Origin: IMCC45349 sp047219225
GTDB lineage: Bacteria; Bacteroidota; Bacteroidia; Flavobacteriales; Flavobacteriaceae
Assembly (NCBI RefSeq): GCF_047219225.1
Contig: NZ_CP178208.1
Location: 3,353,764-3,417,763, forward strand
Direction of reading: 5' to 3'
DNA: 64,000 nt
The notes under the pieces are model-generated. The model worked only from the letters and a program-made list of their open reading frames with translations. It searched no databases and had not been told where the DNA came from. The first letter of the stretch is position 1. Each line of letters begins with the position of its first letter. Shown here one piece after another: positions 45,211-53,528 of the stretch. A program made the position numbers and the translations under genes.

Positions 45211-46023
45211 TTAACTTTTAGTAATATATTGTTTCACAGCACTATTTAACTCATCATTCATTGTTTTAGCCTGCTCGTTGTATTGAGATTCAGGATATAA
45301 TTTAGCAAAAGTGTTGTAATATGCTATAGCGTTATTTAAACGCTCTTCTTTTTTATGTTCTACACTATTAATTGCTAATTTATAAGCAGAATCAAACCTA
45401 TAGAACATAGCATCTTCTTTAAAAGATGTTCCAGGGAAATCTAATAAGAAATTATCAAATGCAGTAATTGCAGCATTGTAATCTCTATTATGAGGTCCCG
45501 TAATATTATATTGTAAAGCAATATTATAAGCTTTCTTTTCTAGTTTATAATCTAACTCTTTTACTAATTTATTAGCTTCTTCCATGTGAGAAGATTCTGG
45601 AAACCTATTAATAAATGCTTGCAGTTTTTCTATAGCATCCTTAGTATCCTTTTGCTCTTTAGAATACACTGGAGATAAATGGTAATAACTTTTAGCTCCT
45701 AAAAAAGCAATTTCTTCAAGCTTTTCACTTGTTGGGTAAGAACTTACAAAACGTTCCATTTGGTAATTCGCTGTATAATAATCTCCCATTTCGTAAAACG
45801 TTTTACAATACATATACATTAATTTCTCTGCTTGCGGCTTACCTCTATACTTTGGTACTATTTGTATAAAAATACGATTAGCTTTACTAAATTTTCCAGC
45901 ATCAAATAATTCTGTTCCAACTTTAAATTTAGTAGCAATATCTTCAGATTTTAATGCTTTTTGGAATTCACTACAAGAGCTAAATGTAATAGCTATCAAT
46001 AATATGTAAAAAAGTTTCTTCAT
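45211..46023 (-). CDS. bamD: Outer-membrane assembly lipoprotein BamD
   Basis: Part of the BAM complex inserting beta-barrel proteins. The 270-aa protein has a lipobox ending FSSC (Cys17), then TPR helices (KFKVGTELFDAGKFSKANRIF; YMYCKTFYEMGDYYTANYQMERFVSSYPTS; FINRFPESSH). It is first in the bamD-rpoZ-coaBC-porD-recN operon. Its promoter box lies inside an inverted repeat. Confidence 0.92.
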   Translation of the reverse strand: MKKLFYILLIAITFSSCSEFQKALKSEDIATKFKVGTELFDAGKFSKANRIFIQIVPKYRGKPQAEKLMYMYCKTFYEMGDYYTANYQMERFVSSYPTSEKLEEIAFLGAKSYYHLSPVYSKEQKDTKDAIEKLQAFINRFPESSHMEEANKLVKELDYKLEKKAYNIALQYNITGPHNRDYNAAITAFDNFLLDFPGTSFKEDAMFYRFDSAYKLAINSVEHKKEERLNNAIAYYNTFAKLYPESQYNEQAKTMNDELNSAVKQYITKS

Positions 46024-46039
46024 AATTTTAAACAGGATG

Positions 46040-46066
46040 CAAAAATACGTATTTAAAACGTATTTT
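46040..46066 (-). promoter_or_regulatory. bamD promoter box within an inverted repeat
   Basis: The minus strand reads TATTTTTG at 46040-46047, 16 bases before the ATG. It overlaps the left arm of the inverted repeat AAAATACGT / ACGTATTTT (46042-46050, 46058-46066). Confidence 0.45.
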
Positions 46067-46130
46067 AAAAACTAATATTTTAAGCTAAAATAAGACGTGT
46101 TTTCATCACTTAATAGGGTTTAAGTAATAT

Positions 46131-47054
46131 TTAACTTTTTGAAGGTTCAACAACATCTAAAAGCTTATAATCAAGTATCATTTTTCCTTCTTCATTATAA
46201 TAATATGCTTTTTTAAACTTATAATCTACCTTTATTTCGTTTAAAGTATACGAGTATAATTGATGTACTTCTTGGTTAAACGATTCGTCATAATAACTAA
46301 TCATTACCAAAAATTCCCCATTTTGCTTTACGATGTCTTCTTTTGAAAAATTACGCAAAGGACTTTCATCATCTATCTCATGTACAATAGTCCATGTGGT
46401 TGGTAAATATGTTATTTGCTCTCTTTCTAATTTAAGTTTATAAAATGTATTTACATATTCGCCTTTATTATTTTTTTCGGATAATGTTAATGTTACTGAT
46501 GCTTTAGGGTTAATCATAATACTTTTTCTATTATTAACCAATCTAAACATTATTGCTTGTGTAATGTTAAAATCTCTAAAAACAATATTTTTACTAAACC
46601 TTAAAGATGCTTTAGGCTTTGAAAACCTACCATACAACAGTCCAGTTATAAAAGAAAACATTAACAAACCTATTAGAGCTTCTAACGAAGATAAAACACC
46701 ACTTGCAATGCCTTTAGGTGCCATTGCACCATATCCTAAGGCAGTAATGGTTTGACATGAAAAGAAAAATGCATTTAAAAAGTCTTTAAATACATTTCCA
46801 GAAGCATCAGCAATTTGCTCAACACCTATTAATAAATATAAAAAAGCAAAAAGCGTATTTAAAACTATATAGGCTGAAAACGCAAATAAAAAAAACTTAG
46901 CCCAAGATACATGCACTAAATAATTATAAGCCTCTCTAATTTGTGTCGGCTTATTTAAATGTTGAATATTAAACGAACCATCTTTATTCACCATACGTTT
47001 TGCGTATGGTGAAGATGTGTTTCCTAATCCTGGGTCTTTTATTCGTTTTGCCAA
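46131..47054 (-). CDS. Inward-rectifier (KirBac-type) potassium channel
   Basis: A 307-aa channel with two TM helices (about 50-77 and 125-145) flanking a pore loop with filter TALGYGAM, and a C-terminal beta-sandwich domain of the Kir type (PKASLRFSKNIVFRDFN, FMFRLVNNRKSIMI-like). It is the second K+ channel type in the window. The start is a TTG at 47054, one base after the dapA stop; no ATG is available in that position and the N-terminus reads MAKRIKDPGLG. Confidence 0.9.
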   Translation of the reverse strand: MAKRIKDPGLGNTSSPYAKRMVNKDGSFNIQHLNKPTQIREAYNYLVHVSWAKFFLFAFSAYIVLNTLFAFLYLLIGVEQIADASGNVFKDFLNAFFFSCQTITALGYGAMAPKGIASGVLSSLEALIGLLMFSFITGLLYGRFSKPKASLRFSKNIVFRDFNITQAIMFRLVNNRKSIMINPKASVTLTLSEKNNKGEYVNTFYKLKLEREQITYLPTTWTIVHEIDDESPLRNFSKEDIVKQNGEFLVMISYYDESFNQEVHQLYSYTLNEIKVDYKFKKAYYYNEEGKMILDYKLLDVVEPSKS

Positions 47055-47055
47055 A

Positions 47056-47931
47056 TTAAAACTTAGCTATATAGTCTTTTATCCTATCTTTTAAATCATC
47101 TGTAGCTACAACCAAAGGTAATCTAACTGTATCTTTACATAAATTCATACATTCAAGTACAGCTTTAATTCCAGCTGGATTATTTTCTTCAAAAATTAAA
47201 CTTACAATATCCATTAATTTATAATGCAATTCATAAGCTTCTTTTGCATTTCCTTCTAGTCCTAATCTTATCATTTTAGAAAATGCCTCTGGAAATGCTT
47301 GACCAATTACCGAAATAACACCAGAACCTCCAGCTAAAGCAACACCTAAAGCTAAATCATCATCACCCGAAATTATTAAAAAGTCTTTTGGTTTATTTTT
47401 TAATAATTCTAAATATTGTTGTGCATTATTTCCTGCTTCTTTTACTGCAATTATATTATCGAAATCATTCGCTAATCTAATTGTTGTTGAAGGCTCCATA
47501 TTTTTTGCTGTTCTTCCTGGTACATTATACAAAACCACACCTATTGGACAAGCCTCAGCAATAGCTTTAAAATGTTGATAAAATCCTTCTTGAGTAGGCT
47601 TACTATAATAAGGCGCTACAGACAAGATTGCTTCAAATTGAGATAAATCTGTACTTTTTATCTCTTCAATTACTGCGTAAGTATTATTACCTCCTATTCC
47701 TAAAACCATAGGAACACGGCCATTATTAACTTTAGAAATAGTTGCAATTATTTCCTGTTTTTCTTTTGCTGTAACGGTTACACTCTCTCCTGTTGTTCCA
47801 CTGATCACCAAATAATCAATACCATTAACAATATTAAATTCAACAATATTTGCTAATGCTTCATGATCTACAGTTAAATCACTTTTAAAAGGTGTTACCA
47901 ACGCAACTCCTGTTCCTATTAATCTACTCAT
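47056..47931 (-). CDS. dapA: 4-hydroxy-tetrahydrodipicolinate synthase
   Basis: Condenses pyruvate with aspartate semialdehyde in the lysine/diaminopimelate pathway. The 291-aa TIM barrel has GTTGESVTVT, the catalytic Tyr in VVLYNVPGRT and the Schiff-base Lys in IIAVKEAGNN. It lies 1 base after a small DUF gene and 1 base before the Kir channel gene, so the three are an operon. Confidence 0.95.
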   Translation of the reverse strand: MSRLIGTGVALVTPFKSDLTVDHEALANIVEFNIVNGIDYLVISGTTGESVTVTAKEKQEIIATISKVNNGRVPMVLGIGGNNTYAVIEEIKSTDLSQFEAILSVAPYYSKPTQEGFYQHFKAIAEACPIGVVLYNVPGRTAKNMEPSTTIRLANDFDNIIAVKEAGNNAQQYLELLKNKPKDFLIISGDDDLALGVALAGGSGVISVIGQAFPEAFSKMIRLGLEGNAKEAYELHYKLMDIVSLIFEENNPAGIKAVLECMNLCKDTVRLPLVVATDDLKDRIKDYIAKF

Positions 47932-47932
47932 T

Positions 47933-48451
47933 TTATAATTTATTAAGGACTTTTAAATATTTTATTAGTTCGTTTTTAAAAACATCAATATCATTTGGGC
48001 TTACATCTATAATAAAATCATGCAAACGTTCATCTTTGTTAGATAAGCCAATTTTAAAATTTGCTTGTGACAATGCTGTTACCAAGTTTAATTCTAAATT
48101 ATCTTGCTTATAAAAGCTTATTAAAGCATCAAATTTTGTAGCTACAAAATCTTTCACTTCAGCATTTTCTATTTTTCCGCTCCATCCAAATTCTTTAGGA
48201 TTAAAAAAAGCATCCCAACTATTAGGTTTATCCTTCTCATCATTTATAAAAGTAATAAACTTAAGCTTGTTATCCTTTACTCCTACTGTACTCATTAACT
48301 TGCGCATTTGGTCAAGATTAGCATATTCTTCAATACTAAGAACAACACCTACAGACGCTAATTTATTATCGTTAACATTAACAACACGAGCATTTAAAAT
48401 ATTGTTAATATATTTTTGGTTAGATTTATTCTTGAATCGCTTTAAAAACAT
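47933..48451 (-). CDS. Small protein of unknown function (DUF6913-like)
   Basis: A 172-aa cytoplasmic protein with a basic N-terminus (MFLKRFKNKSNQKYI) and motifs VGVVLSIEEYANLDQMRKL and FGWSGKIENAEVKDF. I recognise it only as a flavobacterial family found next to dapA (DUF6913 from memory). There is no signal peptide, no membrane helix and no catalytic motif. It is first gene of the operon with dapA and the Kir channel. Confidence 0.65.
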   Translation of the reverse strand: MFLKRFKNKSNQKYINNILNARVVNVNDNKLASVGVVLSIEEYANLDQMRKLMSTVGVKDNKLKFITFINDEKDKPNSWDAFFNPKEFGWSGKIENAEVKDFVATKFDALISFYKQDNLELNLVTALSQANFKIGLSNKDERLHDFIIDVSPNDIDVFKNELIKYLKVLNKL

Positions 48452-48469
48452 CTATATTTATTGGCTGTA

Positions 48470-48477
48470 CAAATGTA
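48470..48477 (-). promoter_or_regulatory. Candidate -7 promoter box of the DUF-dapA-Kir operon
   Basis: The minus strand reads TACATTTG (TAnnTTTG), 18 bases before the start at 48451. Confidence 0.45.
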
Positions 48478-48517
48478 ATAAAACAACTAAGACATTTCTG
48501 TTAAAAACTTATAATAA

Positions 48518-49273
48518 ATGAATATTAAATATCAAATCTTAAGCCTATCATTACTATGCTTTTTATCTTGTAAAAACGAGCACCATTTAACTAAAATAGA
48601 AGGTTCTAGATTAGAAATAAATGACTCTTTAAATTCAGATTCTTCTATTGATGAATTTATTAAACCTTACAGAGAAAATGTAAATAAGACTTTAGATAGT
48701 GTATTGGCATATTCAGTTGACACTTATTCTAAAAAAGATGGTGAATTAAACACAGCTATAGGTAATTTAATGGCAGATGCAGTTTTACAAGAATCAAACC
48801 CAGTTTTTTTATCAAGAACAGGAGAAAACATTGATGCTGTTTTATTAAATCATGGTGGTATTAGAGCTATTTTATCAAAAGGAGATGTTACCATTAGAAC
48901 AGCTTATGAAATTATGCCTTTTGAAAATAGTGTTGTTGTAGCTGATTTGAAAGGAAAACATGTAAAAGAACTAGTTAACTACCTAACATTTGCTAAAAGA
49001 GCACATCCAATTGCTGGTCTTGAAGTAGAATTAGACAAAGATTACAATCTAAAAAAAGCCTTAATAAATGGTGCTATAATAGAAGATGACAAAACATATC
49101 ATATAGCTACAAATGACTACTTATATAATGGAGGTGACAGAATGGCTTTTTTCAAAAGCAGTGATAGCCTTCATGTTTTAAACTATAAAATAAGAAATGT
49201 ACTTATAGATTACTTCAGCAAAAAAGACACACTTAACCCAAAAATTGATAACAGATTTATTAAAACAAACTAA
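48518..49273 (+). CDS. 5'-nucleotidase C-terminal (substrate-binding) domain lipoprotein
   Basis: A 251-aa lipoprotein (lipobox CFLSC, Cys17) carrying only the C-terminal domain of UshA-type 5'-nucleotidases: NLMADAVL, NHGGIRA, YEIMPFENSVV and the adenine-stacking region YLYNGGDRMAFF. The metallophosphatase domain is encoded separately just downstream (3 bases), so the two products probably form one periplasmic or outer-surface nucleotidase. Confidence 0.88.
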   Translation: MNIKYQILSLSLLCFLSCKNEHHLTKIEGSRLEINDSLNSDSSIDEFIKPYRENVNKTLDSVLAYSVDTYSKKDGELNTAIGNLMADAVLQESNPVFLSRTGENIDAVLLNHGGIRAILSKGDVTIRTAYEIMPFENSVVVADLKGKHVKELVNYLTFAKRAHPIAGLEVELDKDYNLKKALINGAIIEDDKTYHIATNDYLYNGGDRMAFFKSSDSLHVLNYKIRNVLIDYFSKKDTLNPKIDNRFIKTN

Positions 49274-49276
49274 ACC

Positions 49277-50188
49277 ATGAAAAGAAGAGATTTTTTACAA
49301 CAAACAGCAGCTACAACAGCTCTAGTAACTTTAGGTGGTTTAGGATTGCAATCTTTTTCTAATCCGTTAAAAAAAATAACCATTCTTCACACTAATGATG
49401 TACATAGTCATATTGACCCTTTTGGTCCAGAAGATGGAAGAAATGCAAATAAAGGTGGCGTTGCTAGAAGAGCTAGTTTAGTTGAGTCTATTAGAAAAGA
49501 AAACCCAAACACACTACTATTAGATGCTGGCGATATTTTTCAAGGCACGCCATACTTTAACTATTATGGAGGTGAACTTGAATTTAAGCTAATGAGCATG
49601 CTTAAATATGATGCTGCTACTATTGGAAATCATGATTTCGACAATGGTATTGATGGATTATTTAAACAAATTCCTCATGCTAAATTTGATTTTGTCTCTG
49701 CCAATTACGATTTCAAAAACACAGTAATGGATACTCATGTTAAACCTTATAAAACATTTATTAAAGAAGGTATTAAAATTGGTGTTTTTGGCTTAGGTAT
49801 TGAGCTAAATGGTCTTGTTATTAAAGACATGTACAAAGAAACCAAATACCTTGACCCAATTGAAATTGCTCAAGATATGAGTAGAATTTTAAAAGAGGAA
49901 GAACAATGCGATTTGGTTATTTGTTTATCCCATTTAGGATACAACTATAAAAATGCACCTCAAAAAGTATCAGACTTAAAAGTAGCAAAAGCGACTAAAG
50001 ACATCGACTTAATTATTGGAGGGCATACACACACTTTTTTACCTAAACCAACAATAGAAAAAAATTCTGTTGGGGAAAATGTACTAGTTAATCAAGTAGG
50101 ATGTTATGGATTATACCTTGGAAGAATTGACTTTTACTTTGACTCAAACAAAAACAAATCTGCTAAAGGAAAATCCATAATTGTATAA
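49277..50188 (+). CDS. 5'-nucleotidase N-terminal metallophosphatase domain with Tat-type signal
   Basis: A 303-aa dinuclear-metal phosphatase with the ligand motifs ILHTNDVHSH, DAGDIFQGTPYF, GNHDFDNG, SHLGYN and GGHTHTFLP. The N-terminus MKRRDFLQQTAATTALV is a twin-arginine signal, in contrast to the Sec lipoprotein signal of its partner encoded 3 bases upstream. It corresponds to the N-terminal half of UshA, lacking the nucleotide-binding C-terminal domain. Likely substrates are nucleoside 5'-monophosphates. Confidence 0.9.
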   Translation: MKRRDFLQQTAATTALVTLGGLGLQSFSNPLKKITILHTNDVHSHIDPFGPEDGRNANKGGVARRASLVESIRKENPNTLLLDAGDIFQGTPYFNYYGGELEFKLMSMLKYDAATIGNHDFDNGIDGLFKQIPHAKFDFVSANYDFKNTVMDTHVKPYKTFIKEGIKIGVFGLGIELNGLVIKDMYKETKYLDPIEIAQDMSRILKEEEQCDLVICLSHLGYNYKNAPQKVSDLKVAKATKDIDLIIGGHTHTFLPKPTIEKNSVGENVLVNQVGCYGLYLGRIDFYFDSNKNKSAKGKSIIV

Positions 50189-50200
50189 GTATTTTTAAAA

Positions 50201-50256
50201 TTTGGTAAGTTTTTGAATTTTAGTCGTCTAAACTTAAAATTTAAAAACTTACCAAA
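50201..50256 (+). promoter_or_regulatory. 14-bp inverted repeat ending 2 bases before the DoxX-family start
   Basis: TTTGGTAAGTTTTT (50201-50214) and AAAAACTTACCAAA (50243-50256) are perfectly complementary with a 28-base spacer. The right arm ends 2 bases before the ATG at 50259. It could be a translation-blocking hairpin or paired operator half-sites. Confidence 0.5.
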
Positions 50257-50258
50257 CA

Positions 50259-50648
50259 ATGAAAAAACATATTCCATTAACCTTAAGAATTATTGTTGCA
50301 GTTATTTTAATTCAAACTCTAAGATTCAAGTTTACAGCACATCCAGATAGTGTCTATATTTTTGAAACTGTTGGATTAGAACCAATAGGAAGAATTGGAA
50401 TTGGAATTATTGAATTAATTGCTGGTATTTTACTTTTAATTCCGAAAACCGTTTGGGCTGGAGTTACTATAACTATAGGTGTAATTGGAGGTGCAATAAT
50501 GATGCATCTTACTCAGCTAGGTATTGAAGTTAAAAATGATGGTGGTGTATTGTTTTATACTGCAGTAGTAACTTTTTTGCTATCTCTATCAATTTTATAT
50601 ATGTATCGAAAAGACATTCCTTTAATAGGAAAAAAATTAAACTTCTGA
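50259..50648 (+). CDS. DoxX-family small membrane protein
   Basis: A 129-aa inner-membrane protein with four hydrophobic helices (about 8-24, 43-61, 66-86 and 98-116) and the DoxX-type residues FETVGLEPIGRIGIGIIELIAGI. DoxX-like proteins are linked to redox or membrane processes, but no specific role is known here. Its 3' end overlaps the convergent membrane gene by 12 bases. A hairpin precedes its start. Confidence 0.78.
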   Translation: MKKHIPLTLRIIVAVILIQTLRFKFTAHPDSVYIFETVGLEPIGRIGIGIIELIAGILLLIPKTVWAGVTITIGVIGGAIMMHLTQLGIEVKNDGGVLFYTAVVTFLLSLSILYMYRKDIPLIGKKLNF

Positions 50649-51383
50649 TTTTTCTAAGGAATCTCTATACAGACTTCCGCTAGAATAAGTTAAACCTGAT
50701 TGTAAATAGAAAAAATAGAACGCTACAACCAATAAAGCAGAATAAACAACTATTAATATGTTTTTTTCTGTTACATAATAATAAGCTACTTGAATAACCT
50801 CTGAAAACACTATACAAAGTGATCCCAACAATAAGTTCATCGCTTTTTTAGAATCTCTGCTTATATAATTTATTAAGGTAATTGTAAGCAACAACATAAT
50901 AATTGTGTTGTAAGTAATCTCAACAAAATAATCCAAAGGACCATGTAAATAATCACTTTTTATAGCAATATCTGTAACTAAAACAACACTGTAAATATCT
51001 AAAGCTATTAAAACAAAAACATGTAACGCAAAACGATTAAATATCTTTTTAACATCCATAGACTTATACACCTCAATAAATAAAAACGTATAAGCTAATA
51101 CGCACATTAGATTACCTAAATAAAAAATTATATTATCAACAAAAACATGCTCTTCTGCTTGCTTAGAAAATAAACCCATTAACTCAGTAATTGAATAAAG
51201 TACTAGAAAAGCAAAAAAATAACCATTCTTGTTTTTTCCATTAATACAATAATAAACAGTTAGTATAGGTAAAAGAAATGATCGAACTATATTAGCTTGG
51301 TCATCAAAATTGAAGATTTGAAGACCCAAGAATCCTGCTGTCATGACAATCAAAATTCCTAATATAATTTTTCCTTTCTGCAT
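50637..51383 (-). CDS. Multi-pass membrane protein of unknown function
   Basis: A 248-aa protein with seven or eight hydrophobic segments, very few soluble residues and a short polar tail (YRDSLEKSEV). The helix pattern is reminiscent of YhhN-like proteins, but no motif supports that strongly. The upstream region has a -7 box and two inverted repeats, so it may be tightly regulated. Confidence 0.7.
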   Translation of the reverse strand: MQKGKIILGILIVMTAGFLGLQIFNFDDQANIVRSFLLPILTVYYCINGKNKNGYFFAFLVLYSITELMGLFSKQAEEHVFVDNIIFYLGNLMCVLAYTFLFIEVYKSMDVKKIFNRFALHVFVLIALDIYSVVLVTDIAIKSDYLHGPLDYFVEITYNTIIMLLLTITLINYISRDSKKAMNLLLGSLCIVFSEVIQVAYYYVTEKNILIVVYSALLVVAFYFFYLQSGLTYSSGSLYRDSLEKSEV

Positions 51384-51396
51384 ATAGTTATAGTCC

Positions 51397-51459
51397 TATT
51401 TGTCAGACAAATATATAACTTTTTTGCAATTAATCGATAAAAAAGCACTTTTTATCGAT
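51397..51459 (-). promoter_or_regulatory. Regulatory region with two inverted repeats and a -7 box
   Basis: TATTTGTC-A-GACAAATA (51397-51413) overlaps an exact -7 box on the minus strand, TATATTTG (51408-51415). About 17 bases further upstream is ATCGATAAAAA / TTTTTATCGAT (51433-51443, 51449-51459) at the expected -33 position. Both face the unknown membrane gene starting at 51383. Confidence 0.55.
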
Positions 51460-51482
51460 ATTTTTAACAATTTTAAATTATT

Positions 51483-53477
51483 CTAAATAATCATATTTAA
51501 GAAGTCTTGTTCAGTAATAATTGCTATACTTAACGATTCTGCTTTTGCACGTTTACTTGGACCCATTTTATCTCCAGCAACCAAATAAGAAGTTTTTGAT
51601 GAAATTGAAGAAGACACTTTACCTCCATTGTCTTCAATTAACTTTTTAAGCTCATTTCTTGAAACCTGAGTAAACACACCAGAAACCACAAAAACACTCC
51701 CTTCTAATTTATTCGTTTGATTAGCCAAAACCTCAGCAGACAATTCTAACTGAACACCAAAACTTTTCAATCTATTAACTACCTCATAGTTTTCTTTTGA
51801 ACTAAAAAACTCTACAACACTCTCTGCGATCTTCTCTCCTATTTCATCAACACTAATCAAATCTTCTATACTTGCAAAAGACAAAGCATCAATGCTTTTA
51901 TAATGTTTCGCCAACTTCTTCGCAACAGTTTCACCAACAAATCTAATTCCAATAGCGTATAAAACACGTTCAAACGGAATTTGCTTAGAAGCTTCAATTC
52001 CAGCAATAAGATTATCAGCACTTTTCTCTGCCATACGCTCTAGAGGCAACACATCTTCTTTTTTTAATTCATATAAATCCGAATAATTAGAAATCAATCT
52101 AGCATTAACCAATAAAGCTACAGTTTCACCACCAAGCCCTTCAATATCCATTGCTTTTCTAGAAATATAATGCTGAATACGTCCTATCACTTGTGGATTA
52201 CAACCATTATAATTCGGACAATAATGTTTAGCATCACCTTCGGTTCTAACTAACTCAGTTTTGCATTCTGGGCAATGTGTAATATATTGTGTTGGTTCCG
52301 AGTCTTCTGGTCGTTTAGATAAATCAACAGCAATAATCTTTGGAATAATCTCCCCACCTTTTTCCACAAACACCTCATCATTCACTCTAATATCTAGCTT
52401 CTCAATTTGATCTGCATTATGCAAAGACGCACGTTTTACAATAGTTCCTGCTAATTCTACAGGTTCTAAATTAGCTACAGGTGTAATTGCCCCAGTTCGT
52501 CCTACTTGATACGAAATACTATTTAATTTAGTAGACACTTGTTCTGCCTTAAACTTATAAGCCATTGCCCAACGTGGTGCTTTTGCTGTATAACCCAATT
52601 CTTGTTGTTGATACAAGCTATTTACTTTAATTACAACACCATCAGTTTCGTAAGGTAAATCATGACGCGCAGTATCCCAATAGTTCACAAACTCCAAAAC
52701 CTCATCTATAGAATTGGATAATTTGGCATCACTTGGCACTTTAAAGCCCCAAGCTCTTGCTTTTTCAAGGTTTTCAAATTGGGTTTCAATTCCTGTATTT
52801 CTACCTTCAATACTATATAGTAAACATTCTAAAGGACGTTTGGCTGTCTCAGCACTATCTTGTAATTTCAAACTTCCTGAAGCTGTATTTCTAGGATTTC
52901 TATAAGGTTCTTCTCCAGCTGCAATTCGCTCTTCATTCATTTTATTAAACCCCTCAAATGGTAAAACGATTTCTCCTCGAATATCAAATTTTTCAGGATA
53001 GTTACCTTTTAGTTTCAAAGGCACTGTTTTAATAGTTTTAATATTAGTAGTTACATTATCACCTTGAAACCCATCTCCTCGTGTAACAGCTCTAAGCAAC
53101 TCGCCATTTTCATAAGTCAAGCTTATAGAAGCTCCATCATATTTTAACTCACAAGTATACTGAATATCGCCATCGACTAATTTCTTGATACGTTTTTCCC
53201 AATCTAATAAATCCTCCTTGGAGTAACTGTTATCCAAGGAATACATTCTATTTTCATGAACAATAGTCTCAAAATTCTTAGTCACTTCCCCTCCAACCCT
53301 TAATGTTGGTGAATTGGCATCATAAAATTCTGGATGCTTAGCCTCTAACTCTTGAAGGTCTTTAAGTTTCATATCAAATTCATAATCAGAAATCGTTGGA
53401 TTATCTAACGTATAGTAATTATAATTATGCTGTCTTAACTCTTCACGTAAAGCCTCAATTTGTTCTTTAATATTCAT
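51483..53477 (-). CDS. ligA: NAD-dependent DNA ligase
   Basis: Seals nicks in replication and repair. The 664-aa length is full. An Ia domain and adenylation domain have the AMP-lysine in CELKYDGASISL (about residue 112), followed by an OB fold, a four-cysteine zinc finger (CPECK ... CPNYNGC, about 405-430), helix-hairpin-helix repeats and a C-terminal BRCT domain (VSGVFTQVSRNELKKLIEDNGGKV). It is divergent from the GH20 gene with 51 bases between. Confidence 0.97.
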   Translation of the reverse strand: MNIKEQIEALREELRQHNYNYYTLDNPTISDYEFDMKLKDLQELEAKHPEFYDANSPTLRVGGEVTKNFETIVHENRMYSLDNSYSKEDLLDWEKRIKKLVDGDIQYTCELKYDGASISLTYENGELLRAVTRGDGFQGDNVTTNIKTIKTVPLKLKGNYPEKFDIRGEIVLPFEGFNKMNEERIAAGEEPYRNPRNTASGSLKLQDSAETAKRPLECLLYSIEGRNTGIETQFENLEKARAWGFKVPSDAKLSNSIDEVLEFVNYWDTARHDLPYETDGVVIKVNSLYQQQELGYTAKAPRWAMAYKFKAEQVSTKLNSISYQVGRTGAITPVANLEPVELAGTIVKRASLHNADQIEKLDIRVNDEVFVEKGGEIIPKIIAVDLSKRPEDSEPTQYITHCPECKTELVRTEGDAKHYCPNYNGCNPQVIGRIQHYISRKAMDIEGLGGETVALLVNARLISNYSDLYELKKEDVLPLERMAEKSADNLIAGIEASKQIPFERVLYAIGIRFVGETVAKKLAKHYKSIDALSFASIEDLISVDEIGEKIAESVVEFFSSKENYEVVNRLKSFGVQLELSAEVLANQTNKLEGSVFVVSGVFTQVSRNELKKLIEDNGGKVSSSISSKTSYLVAGDKMGPSKRAKAESLSIAIITEQDFLNMII

Positions 53478-53528
53478 TTAAGAAATGTAAATGGATTGTT
53501 ATATATTTAAAGCTCCTAATATACTAAA

